NCBI RefSeq assembly: GCF_036785885.1
Contig: NC_092314.1
Span: 15,769,638 to 15,833,637, forward strand
Origin: Coffea arabica
Lineage: Eukaryota; Streptophyta; Magnoliopsida; Gentianales; Rubiaceae
Direction of reading: 5' to 3'
DNA: 64,000 nucleotides
The first letter of the stretch is position 1. Each line of letters begins with the position of its first letter. The position numbers and the translations under genes were made by a program. Below are positions 20,326-31,800 of the stretch, one piece after another. Below the pieces are notes generated by a model. That model made no database searches. It had not been told where the DNA came from and was given only the letters and a program-made list of their open reading frames with translations.

Positions 20326-23230
20326 TGTGACGACCCCACATCCCCCTATGGCGTACCCAAGGGTTTGGCGGACCTCCTGTCCAACTTTTGCCATGACTCA
20401 TTTACTTACATTCTTGAAATAGCCTTTCACACCTCCAGATTTACATAAAAGTTCCATTCATTTAAGAATTTCAACTTAATTTACACCCTAAAAGTGAAAA
20501 ATAGGATTTCATTACCAAAGATTCCAAAATACATTTCATATACAAAAGTACAAGTATACGAAGATTATATATATTATTTCACGCTTACTTGCTCTAGCCT
20601 CCATTCCTATAAGGAAAACAAAACTAAAAAAATGAGCTAAAACCCCAATGAGGTTCCAAAACGAGCAATTAGGTAGATAAAATATGAAAGTATTACATTT
20701 AACATTTTACACACTTTGTACAGTAATAAACAATCATTCAAGAAACAAATATTCAATCATTGGAAGGATACGTGCTCACTTGGAACCATTCATTCATTCA
20801 ATCATTCATCTCCGACCATTTCTCCCTTATACCTCTGAAACATGAATTGAAAATAAAAACTCCTTCAGTGATCATTTCATTCAGTCAGTTATTTTATTCA
20901 CTGGCCAGTACTCCACCAGACTTCGTGGTCATATTCGAGTATACCAAAACAGTGGCTCACGGTCACCAATCTACCCGACTGAGTCCGCTTCTGGCTCGAA
21001 TAGGCTAGAGACGAAGGGCAAGAGCCCAGTTCAGCAAAAGGTCTACATTCATGCACAAGTAATATTCAATCATTTGATCATTGAAAATTCACATTCACTT
21101 ATGTCGAGTACGATAAAGTACACCCTCGCCTAACAGTCAAGCAAACATTCACAACACTCACCGATATCAGTAGTCAAGCAAACATTCACATTCATTGAAA
21201 AGCGTTTAACAGTCAAGCAAACATTCATAACATTCCACATAGTCATTGGAAGAACAGCATGCAAGGAACACTCATCGATATCAGTAGATTAAATGTCAAC
21301 TCTCTGGATGATAACCTTGATCGTTACCAAACCCTGAGGCAAGATTCACAATCACAATAGATTTAAACTTAGTGGATTCAACTAGCCAAAACATACACGT
21401 CTAGTATTCCAAGGTATTCCATATACTTCTCACTTTGAATTCAAGACTTTAAGATAAAATCCAACACAAGTATTCTAAAAGTGAGAAAAGCAATTTAAGC
21501 GTCCAAGATCACACCAAATTAAGGTTTAGGACCTAGAAAAGTTTTGCCAAAGTTTTCCAAATCCCCCTTAATTCATTTGACAAAAATTTCAACTTTGGTG
21601 ACAATCTTTGAAAAACATAACTTGAGTTCCGTAGGTCAGAAAATCATAAAACTTATACCATTAGAAAATAGATTCGAAGCACTAGAAGACATTTTCATAA
21701 AATTCAACTCATATGTTAGTCAAATATCAGTTCAAACTCACTGCTATCTCATGTACAAAAGCAGAACATTGATGGTTTTCAAGAAATTTTACAGATTTGC
21801 TGGTATTTGTAAGAGTTGAATCAAACCCTGAATTTTATATCGTTGAAAGTACTATGAGTCTAGTTTCAAACGCAATAAACAGAACTCAATTTTGACTTTC
21901 TTATACGAAGTTATAATCAATTTTTCAAAGCTGTACAGGACTTCCTGCAAAAATTTTCTAGCATGCTATTAGTTTGGAAAACTAAGTTTTTTCCCTCCTT
22001 AAACCTCTTTGTTTTGGTTCAAAACTAACACACATGCAAAGAAAAAGATTGTAATAAGTGTTTTGAGAAAATACATATACAAGAGGAAGATAAAATGCCC
22101 TAAATTCACCCCTTAATCCTCACTTGACCAACAAGGAGAAAATCCAGCAATATGTCTCCATTTTTCTTCAAGTTAAACATCCAATTCAAGTCTTAGTTTC
22201 ATAGTAAATAAACCTCATTCAAGGCCACATATTGTAGGAGACAAATGGTGCATACGCTAAGCCACAAAACTATCAACTTTGAACATATATAATAAGCTCC
22301 AAATCACTTACACCAAAACTGAAAATTTTCAACTCAAGGCTGGAAATTGTAACTAAAGCTGGAAATTCGAATATAGAAGCTAGAAAACCTCATCTCAAGG
22401 CTAAAAAGTTCATCCAACCTCATATCCAAGCTAATCCATTCATATCAAGGTGTTCCAATACATTTCAAAACTGAAAATTACAGCCTACTAAGTAAAACCG
22501 TGAAATCTTTCATAAAATCCATCATAATCCAGTCATGTGTTGCTTAAATGACAAAATAAGAAGGAAAAAAAGATGTTCTTAATACATCAAAACCCCCAAA
22601 ATAAGTTGCTAGATAAGAACTTTCTTCCTCCCAAAAGCTCCACCAAGCTCACCTGCAAGCTTTCCCCAAGAGTGATCGAAGTGGATTCGAGTTTCACATT
22701 GATTTCTCAAGAATCAAGCAAGAAATCAAGTTGAAAAATTGAGAATTTTCTCTCTCTTTTCTCTCATAAATTTCGGCCAAGAAGGGGAGGAAAGTGAAGG
22801 CTTTTAGTTGTGAAAATAAGAGATAAAGGCAAGGCTTAGTTTGGTCAAAGAGGGCTTAGATTATTGACACATGACAAGGCTTGGTTCAAGCCTATCTCTT
22901 TGTCTCTTGTTTGTCTCTAATTTCCAAGATAACTATGGTTTCTCTAATATACTCTTAATATTTCTAATCACATAATTCCTATAGTACCACACTTGTTCTC
23001 GTCCACCAAATTTAACGCACATATCTCACTAGTTAGTCAAACTAACTTAATACTCTACAAAACTTAACATGCACTAAAATATTAAAAAAAAGAGAAAAAT
23101 GTTAACTTAACCTTTAAAATCACTATCAAATTAAGGCTAGCAAATAAGCAAGTAAAGTAAAATAAAAGAAAATATAAATAGAATTTTAAAAAATAGAAGA
23201 AAATTTAAAAATAATTTTCGGGTCCTCACA
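20326..23230 (-). repeat. Chromovirus-type LTR (2.9 kb), minus orientation
   Basis: On the minus strand it starts TGTGAGGACCCGAAAATT and ends GTGGGGTCGTCACA. Immediately upstream is a purine tract AAAAAGGAGAGAG preceded by GAGGACGAAATTTTC, the usual 3' end of Tekay/Del-type chromoviruses. It is therefore a 3' LTR. No shared 5-mer flanks it (AAATT left, CTCTC right), so it is not a solo LTR. A CAGTCAAGCAAACATTCA word repeats three times at about 21137-21230. No host gene is present in it. Confidence 0.75.
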
Positions 23231-23555
23231 CTCTCTCCTTTTTAAGAAAATTTCGTCCTCAAAATTTTTATCGTCCATTGCCTCAGATGACTCCAGAGCT
23301 GATTGCTTGTCTATGGTGTATACCCACGCTAGTACTCTTGGTCTGTTCCCTATTTCATTAGCTTGTCTAGGGTTAGTTTTATCCCCATGTTGAGCATTAT
23401 TCCCTCGTTGCTGCTTCTTCGAGCAGTTGTTAATTTAATAGCAGTACTCCCACAAACTAAGCACTTTCGCTCCTTCCTCTAGCAATCATCTTCAGTGTGA
23501 TTTGTCTTCTCACAGTATCCACAGGCCAAGCGAGGAGCCACTTTTTGGCCTAGTA
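23231..23555 (-). pseudogene. Chromovirus gag zinc-knuckle/early protease remnant
   Basis: The minus strand reads CGYCEKTNHTEDDC, then KERKCLVCGS, a double zinc-knuckle region typical of chromovirus Gag. It is followed by a stretch resembling the start of the protease (RVLAWVYTIDKQ) and then directly by the 3' untranslated sequence and purine tract. Nearly all of pol is missing, so this is an internally deleted element paired with the LTR at 20326-23230. Confidence 0.6.
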
Positions 23556-23559
23556 GGGT

Positions 23560-24277
23560 ATGATAAGGAAGATATGGGATCTATTTTTGCATCTATTTTT
23601 GCCTTATTGACTTCAATGCCTTTAGATGGCACTACATAGCCTAGAATTATCCCGCACTTAACCATAAAGTGACACTTTTTTCAATTAGTATGAGATTAGT
23701 TTCAATACATATTTTAAGAATAAGAGTCAAATTCTCAAGGTATTCGTCGAAACTATCTCCATCGATACTAAAATCATCCATAAAGACCTCTATTATTTTC
23801 TCAGCATGTTGAGAGAAAATACTTACCATACACCTTTGAAAAGTTGCAGGAGCGTTACATAACTCAAATGGCATTTTTCTATAGCGAAGGTACCTAATGG
23901 GCACGTGAAAGTAGTCTTTCCTGGTCTTCCAGTGGTTTTTGCAATCTAAAAGTATTCTGAAAAATCATCCAAAAAGTAGTAGTAAGCATGACAAGCTATT
24001 TTTCAACCATTTGATCAATAAAAGGCAAAGGATAGTGGTCCTTTTTGGTGATGGCATTTAGCTTTCGATAGTCGATGCATTGTCGTCATCCCATTGGTTT
24101 GTGAACAAGAACCAGCTCCCCATTGTGATTAGCTTCTACCATGATTCCGACCTTCTTTTGAATAAAATGCACTGGACTTATCCATGGACTATTAGAGACG
24201 ACATAAATCATTTCCACATCCAACAACTTGAGTATTTCCTTTTTTACAACTTTTATCATGAGAAGATTTAGCCTCCT
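23560..24277 (-). pseudogene. Athila-like reverse transcriptase core, broken
   Basis: The continuous part (23904-23647) reads MPFELCNAPATFQRC, followed by VFMDDFSIDGDSFDEYLENL, including the YxDD-equivalent MDD motif of the polymerase active site. Downstream residues up to 23560 resemble the GIVLGHVVSxxGIEVDKAKI segment. Upstream, 24277-23905 carries degraded fingers/palm sequence with stops. It cannot encode an active polymerase. Confidence 0.75.
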
Positions 24278-24844
24278 TTACGCTTGTCTTACATGCTTTA
24301 CGTCATCTTCAAGCCATATTCTATGCATGCAAAAAGAGAGGTCTATACCTTTGATGTCAGCTATTGTCCATCTTATCGCCTTTTTGTGATCTTTTAGGAT
24401 GCGAATCAATCTCTCCTCCTGACTAGGGTCTAATTTTGCAGAAATAATGATCGAGAGTGTCTTTTTACCTTCTAGATATGCATACTTCAAGTGCTTCGGT
24501 AGAGACTTTAGTTCCACTTTAGGTGCCTGTACCACAGAAGTTAACAACTTTTGATGAGACTCTGGTGTGAAAATAGTTGCAAGTTCATATCTTGTCTTAG
24601 TAGAAGCTAATGACTGCAGTGTTTCAACCATGCATTCTAACTCTGCTCCTAGTTCCACATCATAAGTTGCCCCCAACTTGAGATGTTTAGTGAGGACAAC
24701 TTCTAACTTATTTCTGCTATCAATCTCAAAAATTTCCTGTACTACAAGGTCAATCACACTCATAACAAAGACAGAATGAGAGTCAGATGGATATTTCATA
24801 ACTTCAAATATATTGAAATGGACCACCTTCTCATCAAATTCCAT
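24278..24844 (-). pseudogene. Athila-like protease-RT linker and RT N-terminus (188 aa open)
   Basis: Recognisable blocks are KVELKSLPKHLKYAYLEG, IISAKLDPSQEERLIRILKD and HKKAIRWTIADIKGI, followed by CMHRIWLEDDVKHVRQ. These are the hallmark sequence before the RT domain of plant Athila elements. It is the longest intact frame in this element. It ends with a stop just where the RT fingers should continue. Confidence 0.75.
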
Positions 24845-25622
24845 TGTAAGTGTGCCCTACTTAACATTTATTTTTGTCCCAACTTTGCTCAAAAAAAGGT
24901 CTTCCTACTATAACTGATGATGAATTTAGCGAACGTTCATCATTCATGTCAAGCACAGAAAAGTTAGTAGAAAACACCAATTCATTAATTTGGACCAAGA
25001 CATCTTCAACTAATCCATTGTGCTATGCATTGGTACGATCAGCTAATTGAATTATAATATTTGTTTTCTTTAAGGGTCCTAGATTTAAGAAGGTATAAAT
25101 ACTCTTCGATATATATTAATTGAAACTGCTAACTCTAGCATAGCCTTTCTAATCCTAGTGTTTCCTATACGACAAGGGATAGAAAATATATCTAGATTTC
25201 CACACATTGGTGGTAGTTTCTTTTGCAACATTGCTGAAGCATTTTCCCCCACTACAATTCTTTCATCGCCTCTCAATTTCTTCCGATTGACACGTAAATC
25301 CTTAAAAATTTGGCATACCCAGGCACCTGCTTAATTGCATCTAACAGAGGGATGTTTATCTCCACCTTCCTGAATACCTCTAGGATCTCTTTCTCCTTGT
25401 CATGCCTTTTTAGCTTCTCCAACCTGCTAGAAAAGGTGGTGGGTTAGTATTAACTTTAATTGAAGGGTTCAGATTTACCTCAGGAGTTGTCTCATTTCTT
25501 GCTTCTTCCTCCAACTCCTTTTCAATTTGATCATTGATCTTGTTCTTCGAAACTACATGTTTTGGCCCTTCAATTTTCTTCCTAGTTCTGAGGGTCATGG
25601 CGCTTACATTCTTTGGATTCAT
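24845..25622 (-). pseudogene. Athila-like Gag C-terminus and aspartic protease, broken
   Basis: At 25622-25410 the frame begins MNPKNVSAMTLRTRKKI, like the AITLRSGK block of Athila Gag-Pro. At 25276-25085 comes the region around IPCRIGNTRIRKAMLELA, a degraded protease entry region. From 25080 to 24850 fragments resembling VEDVLVQINELVF and VLDMNDE, then VGRPFF, mark the protease C-terminal part. Stops separate all pieces. Confidence 0.6.
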
Positions 25623-26264
25623 CTCAGGTTGAGAAGGTAGTCTCTCTCGTCCTTGAAACTCTGGACGGTTTATCGTAGAGGTCAGCTAATTCACCCAATT
25701 TCTTAGATCTTGTATACTTGCATCCATCCTCTACTGAAACTACAAGGTATTTTGTTGAAGTTGTGCGGTGTTAGCAACCAATGTGTTCACCATATCCTCA
25801 AGAGATGTATTTGTCTTGGATGAAGAGGATTGAGGTCTTGATGGGTGTTGTGGCTCAAACCCTTGTTATCTATTAGGGACCGAATTCTACCTATTTCCTC
25901 CATAACTAAAATTTGGACGGTCCTTCCAACTCAAATTATTCGTATTAGAGTAAAGATCATACTGTCTACAGGGCGCGAGCGCGTATCCAACTATATTTAC
26001 TTGTTCCGTGCTATCATTTCATAGCATTGGATACCCATCAGTTGGGTGACTAACATCCTTGCAGATTCCACGTCTTGATATGTTGCATATTTTCCATTGT
26101 CATTTGGCGAACCATAGAAGTCAACTTTGCCAACTGCACTTGCACCCATGAAATACTTACCTCATTTACGCGATGAGTTAGAGTATCCTCTCTTGTGCCG
26201 AGCTACTGGTAGTTTTCAGCCATCCCCTAAATTAACTCCCAAGGTTCTCAAGGGGTTTTATTCA

Positions 26265-26640
26265 CTAAAGCATCTCCACTTGCAACGTCGATGGTACTCC
26301 TACCTCTGTAGAGCAGGTCTTCATAGAAGTACTGGATGAGGAGTTGTTTTTGCTAATTTGATGTTGGGGACAGCTGGTGCATAATTTTTTGAATCTCTTC
26401 CAATATTCATAGAGGGACTCCTCGGAATTCTGCTTAATTCCACAGATCTTTTTTTGTAAGCTGGCAGTCCGAGATGCAGGGAAATATTTTTTCAAGAACT
26501 TTCTTTTCATGTTTGTCCATGTTGTGATACTCCCTGCTGGCATGTAGTATAGCCAATCCTTGGCAGCCCCTTTCAATGAAAAATGGAATGCCCTCATCTT
26601 GATTTGCTCCTCAATGACACCAGGTAGCTTTATACTTGTG
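26265..26640 (-). pseudogene. Athila-like Gag fragment
   Basis: The frame shows MRAFHFSLKGAAKDWLYY, then GSITTWTNMKRKFLKKYFPA, then CGIKQNSEESLYEYWKRFKK and CTSCPQHQIS: the retrotransposon Gag (Retrotrans_gag) domain of Athila elements. In the +1 part before the Met, VCTSIKLPGVIEEQIK continues the domain. Gag is cut at about 26640 by the Ogre-like LTR. Confidence 0.8.
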
Positions 26641-26664
26641 CAAACTATTGTGAACTCATACAGG

Positions 26665-28864
26665 AGTCGCGTCCCATTTTTATTGAAAAAAATAAAATTT
26701 ACGGGTTTAGAAAAATGAATATTGATTTATTTTGATTGAAAATGAGTTTTTGATTTGTAGAGAATAAATAAAGGAAAAAGGGCATAAAATGAGGTTTAAA
26801 AGTGCGATGATTTGGTGCAAAATAATAGTTTAAAAGGGGTTTTTAATGAATAATAGGAGTTGCCACTTGGTATTGAGTTAAGGTGTACCAAGTTACCTAA
26901 AAATTTTAAAATAAAAAAATAGAGAAAACCCTTTTTAAATGACTCCAAATCCTCAAAAATCAGAGAAAAAAGTTCGTGAGTCACGATTGAAGAAAGGGAA
27001 GGCAAGGATAAAATTCAAGACACTCTTTCAACCTAGCCAAGGCTAGTTGTGTGATTTAGTCAGAAATTTTTCTTAGTTTAACCTAAAAACCTATCACATT
27101 TGGATGTCACTTATATGAATGCAATCCTAGACCTAATGGTTATCGGAAGGATCAATATGTCTTTTCAAATCTTGATTGATGCAAGTCACATTAATTGTGA
27201 TGTCCAAAAGTGACTCTTTGAAGAGGTCACGAAATTTGCAAAAATGAGACTTGAAGAAAAATAATAATATACAAATATACATGACCAAAGGGAATGCATC
27301 ATAACGGGTGCGAGGAACTAATATTCGTGACTTTTAATTTTCCCTTTAATAGAGGGAATACGAGTATGCTAAGGTTAGAGAACCATACTCGTCCATATCC
27401 CATATTTGAAAGGTTATTTTCCTAATTTAATCAAACAAATGCACTAATCTACTCCTAACTTTCCTTAAATGAAATGCATGTCTAATGTCATGTCTCACAC
27501 ATAGGGATAAGGAATATATATATGGAGAATATGGGATAAGGAATATATATATATATAAGAAAAATATGGGATAAGGGATATACATATATGGGAATAGAGG
27601 ATAAGGGATATACATATAAGGGAAATATCATACAAAAATAATAAAAGACCCTAAGAAGTAGAAAATATGCATGAAAATGTAGTGATTGTCATACAAACAT
27701 GATCTAACGTGTGGATAGTCCCTAAGAGTCTAGCGTTGGTCTAGCCCATGTCTATGAGTTTCTACTAGCGTTGGACTAGCGAGAAAACGGAGAAAAGGGC
27801 CACAACTAGCGTTGGACTAGTGTGGTGACATCGTACATTCATTATAATCAAATAAATCATATAAGACAAAATGAAAGCAAGTAAACACATAATATCACAT
27901 AAAACACATAGCACATAAGCATGCTATCTAGATGCGAGACCTAAAAAAGCGAGTAACATGTAAGCACATAAGCATGCAAAACACACAAAGCAAATAAAAC
28001 AAATAAAAACATAACTATTACATTTAGGGTCCTAATTACAATCTAAAGGGGGAAGAAATAAAATAAATAACTAACTATTACATATTCTATCTAGATACAT
28101 ATCTTGAACCACCTAACTATTATAATTTGACATTTAAATGCCTCTTAAATAATCAAAAATTAAATTAAATTAAACATACAAAACTAAAAACACATAAAGT
28201 GAATAAATAAATACAAAACTAAAAACACACCAAATACTTACCTGTAGTTATTTTACAGTGAACTAAAACAAGCAAACATACAAAGGTCAGTGGGATAAAA
28301 AAACCGAGCCTACCGAGGTTGGTTGGATAAAACCCAAGCCTAACAAGATAAAAACAGTCAGTATGATACAACTGAAGCCTGCCGAGATTTGTGGGATAAA
28401 ACCTAAACCCAACAAGATAAAAATGGTCAGTAGAATACAACTCAAACCTGCTGAGGTTGGTAGGATAAAATCTAAACCCAACAAGATAAAAAAAAGGTCA
28501 GTGGGATACAACCCAAACCTGTCGAGATTGGTGAGATAAAATCCAAGCCCAACAAAATAAAATGATCACTGGGATACAACCAAACCTACCGAGGTTGATG
28601 GGATAAAACTCAGACCCAACATGATAAAACGGTTAGTAGGATACAACCCAAGCCTGCCTAGGTTGGTGGGATAAAATCCAAACCCAACACGATAAAACCG
28701 TCAGTAGGATATAACCCAAACCTGTTGAGATTGGTGGGATATAACCCAAACCCAGTAAGATAAAAACGGTCAGTGGGATACAACCTAAGCCTGTCGAGAT
28801 TGGTGGGATAAAATTCAAACCCAACACGATAAAATGGTCAAGCAAAGTAAATTGACATAATTAG
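26665..28864 (-). mobile_element. Ogre-like element fragment: 3'-UTR tandem array plus truncated LTR
   Basis: On the minus strand this reads from a 3'-UTR tandem array (28850-28262), through AGGTAAGTATTTGGTG, straight into the second half of an Ogre-like LTR. It ends GGGACGCGACT at 26665, equivalent to the GGGGCGCGACA end at 33309. The first roughly 3 kb of the LTR, including the polypurine tract, is missing. The neighbouring plus-strand Ogre-like LTR at 28865 is inserted into its tandem array. Repeats of TATGGGATAAGGGATATA (about 27510-27615) and of CTAGCGTTGGACTAG (27730-27825) are retained. Confidence 0.75.
28262..28850 (-). repeat. Tandem array in the Ogre-like 3' UTR (about 35/70-bp units)
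   Basis: The plus strand reads GGTCAGTGGGATACAACC, then AAGCCTGCCGAGATTGG, then TGGGATAAAACC, then CAAACCCAACAAGATAAAA, repeated about eight times. It is an inverted counterpart of the array at 48455-49020. Tandem arrays just upstream of the 3' LTR are a known hypervariable feature of Ogre-type elements. The short translated frames across it are artefacts of the periodicity. Confidence 0.75.
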
Positions 28865-31800
28865 TATAGACACCAAAATTTTAATTTGGTTTAGTTAAAT
28901 TTTTGCTTCATTTTTTATTTATTTATTTATTCTTGTTTTATTTTATTTTACTTTACTTTATTTTAGTTGATCAAATTGGTAGTAGAAAATTAGATTCATC
29001 ATTCTTTTTAAAACATTATTATTATTATTATTGTTATTAAATTTCTAAAAAAAAGAAGAAGAAGAAAATTCTCAATAAAAATTCATTTTTATCTTTTTCA
29101 AACTCAATTTTTTTAAAATAAAATGACATTTTGTAAGGTAATTACAGATTAGCATTTTATTTATCAAAAATTGGTTTCGAAAAAAATACAAAATAAAAAA
29201 TATATGGCACACATGCAACAGGGCCAGGTGGAGGCCATGCAAACTAGGTAGGTGGGGGGAGACAATGGACAAGTGTTTCTTTATTTCTTTGACAGCACAT
29301 CATCTAAAGGATAGGTGGCCAGGACACTTGGAAGCCTAGGAAAAATTTGAAAAAAAAAAAACAAACAAAAGGGAAAAGAAAAAACAAGGGAAGCTACGGG
29401 AAGGGGGAAAAGAAACCAAGCAAGAAAAAAGAAATAGCGACGGGCTAAAATAAAGAGGAAAAAAGAAAGGAAAAGGAAGCTACGGGGCTGAGGAACAAAA
29501 AAGGAGCAGCTACGGGAACAAGGGGAGAAAAAATCAATAGAGGGTTTTCAGAAACAAGGGAAGGTTTCGACTGGGAAAACAAAGAAGGAAAAGTGGGAGA
29601 GGAAAGAAGGAGAGAAACTGGGAAAAACAAAAAAAAAAAAAAAGCATGGGAAAGGGAAGAAGGAAGCTCGGGCAATAGGGGGAAGAAATGAGGAAAACTA
29701 GAAAGGAAGCTTCGGAGGAAAAACCAGGAGCTTGGGGAAATTTAGGAAGGAAAAAGAAAACAACAGAAAGAGAGCAAAGAAAGGGAGAGTTACGGGCAAG
29801 AGAAAAAAAACAGCAAAGAAAAGAGAAAGAAAGAAACAGAAGGGTTTCGGGCAGGGGTAAAGAGAGAAAAGAAAGAAGAGTAAGGGAGGAGGAAGAGACA
29901 GTGGAGAGTAGGAGAAACAAATGAAAATCCAAGGAGAGGCTTCAAGTTGACAGGGAAGAAATAAGAAACAAAAGAAAGGCAAGGAAAAAAAACAAAAAAG
30001 AGGGTTTTCTGGGATAGGGGAGGAAGAGAGGAACGGGAGAAAGAATAGGAGGATGAGAGGAAGAAGAGAAAGAGAAAAAGAAGGGAAAAGGAAGGAAAGC
30101 AAGCAAGGAAAAGAAAAAAGGAAGGGGACGGGCTGAACAGAAAAAAAACAAGGAAGGAAAAAAAGAGAGATTGAGGGAGGCTACGGATAGAGGGGAAGGA
30201 AGAAAAGAAAAGAAAGGAAGAGCGAAAGAAAGAGGAAAGAAACAAAAGGAACAAAGGAAAAGAGGATCTGGGGAGAGTCAGAGGAAGAGTAGGAGGGCAG
30301 CGGAGCAAGAAAGGAAACAAAGGAAAAGAGAGAAAACCGAGGGAAAAAGGAAATTTTTCTGGGATCAGGTTAGCGAGGTAGCCCAATTTCCGATCAAATT
30401 CCGACCTAACCTCCAACCCTTAGAGCACGATTCCTTTTCTGAACCTTCTTTGGACGTCATGCAACAACTTTTGTTCAGTGATTACTCCTTAAAAACACCT
30501 CCAACGTGGCCGTATTTGAGCTCCAAGTTGCGGTTTTTCCAGTGCTGGGCATCTCTATAGCAGAATTCTCTTCATCCGTTTGCGTTTGTACGTCTCGCCT
30601 TGGAGTTCTCGTGATTGTTCAACCTTATAAGCGACAAAGGCTAAAGGTAGTCTTTCTATCTTTTCTAGATTATGGGGTTTACAGCAAAGGCATTAAAACC
30701 GTTGTTGCTATGCTTGTTGCCGCGTTCTTCTGTTTTCCTTCCTCCTTGTATTTTCTATTCACGAACCTGGGTGGGAGTTCTGAGCCATGAAACTGGTGTT
30801 TTTTCTGTGTTGTTGGCTTTTGGTGCAAAAAGGGGAGAACAATGGGTGTAAATAATTTGACTAGAACCATGTTTCTTATGGCTAAGCATCTCTGTTTCTT
30901 CTTTGTTTTTTTTTCTTTCTTCCTTTATCATTTTGGTTCCAAAATCTGTTAATCGATCTGATGTTTGGTTTTCTTTATGAGGGTGAGAATGATTTTGACA
31001 TGGGTTTTAGTACTCTTAAAATAAATGTTTTGGTTCCTTTCCGTTTATGATATGACGACCCTGGATGACCTGCTATGGGAATTCAAGAAACCAGCGAAGA
31101 AGAAGATGAATTCTTCGAATCAGTTGCATGAAATTTCAGACAAATTGCATTCTAACCCCTCAGGTTTCCCCTTGTTCCACTATGGCCCAGAAAATCGAAA
31201 AATTAAATCAATTTTGCCCCTTTAAAATGCTATTTTCCTTTGGCATGTCTTAATGTGATTTTTGGATAGATTTTTAGTGAATTTTGGGGATGAATTTGGA
31301 GGTTTAATAATTTTTGATAGATTTATAGTTTTGATTTGGATTTTTAGTAAAATTTTGGGTAACTTTGTTGTTTAATTATAGCAAATGGGTTTTCATTCAT
31401 TTTGTGAAGTTTAGTATTTGGTTTTAGTATGCTTCATCTTAAGCCTTTAATTTTATATTATTTTAATTTAGACTCTTAATATTTGTAATAATAATGATTT
31501 GATCCCTCAAACTTCTTTAATTCTTTCAATTGAGCCCTTGTTTGTTTTAATTCATTGACTATGGGTTATTTTACTTTTATTTGAATGCTTTGATTGATTC
31601 AATCTCATGTTTATTTTCATTTTCTTGTGATTATTGATGCTTTGACATTTTTCTTTGTTTTGGAGGATAAATAAGAAAATTTCATTTCATTAAGTCACTA
31701 ATTCAAGGGAGGTACACTCTATTCTTTATTTTGATTTTTACTTGACCCTTTGTGCCCCTATGTGACTTTATGTGCGTAATTACATACCTTTTTAAATTTT

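Larger units (their letters stand above)
23560..26640 (-). mobile_element. Degenerate Athila-like Ty3/Gypsy gag-pol, no LTRs attached
   Basis: Minus-strand pieces follow the normal order Gag, Gag-Pro linker, aspartic protease, reverse transcriptase, with many stops and frameshifts. RNase H, integrase and both LTRs are missing. One end stops in Gag where an Ogre-like LTR begins (26665). The other stops in RT where chromovirus sequence begins (about 23555). The sequence style (RRMPFELCNAPATFQRCM-like RT, CGIKQNSEESLYEYW Gag) is characteristic of the Athila lineage. Confidence 0.75.

Noticed and set aside
20326..23230. Solo LTR
   Set aside because: The flanking pentamers differ (AAATT and CTCTC), and a purine tract with gag remnant adjoins its 5' side, so it is a 3' LTR of a deleted element.
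27427..27615. CRISPR-like spaced repeats (GGGATAAGGGATATA words)
   Set aside because: These are diverged microsatellite-type repeats within an Ogre-like LTR of a plant genome. Spacing is irregular and there are no unique spacers.
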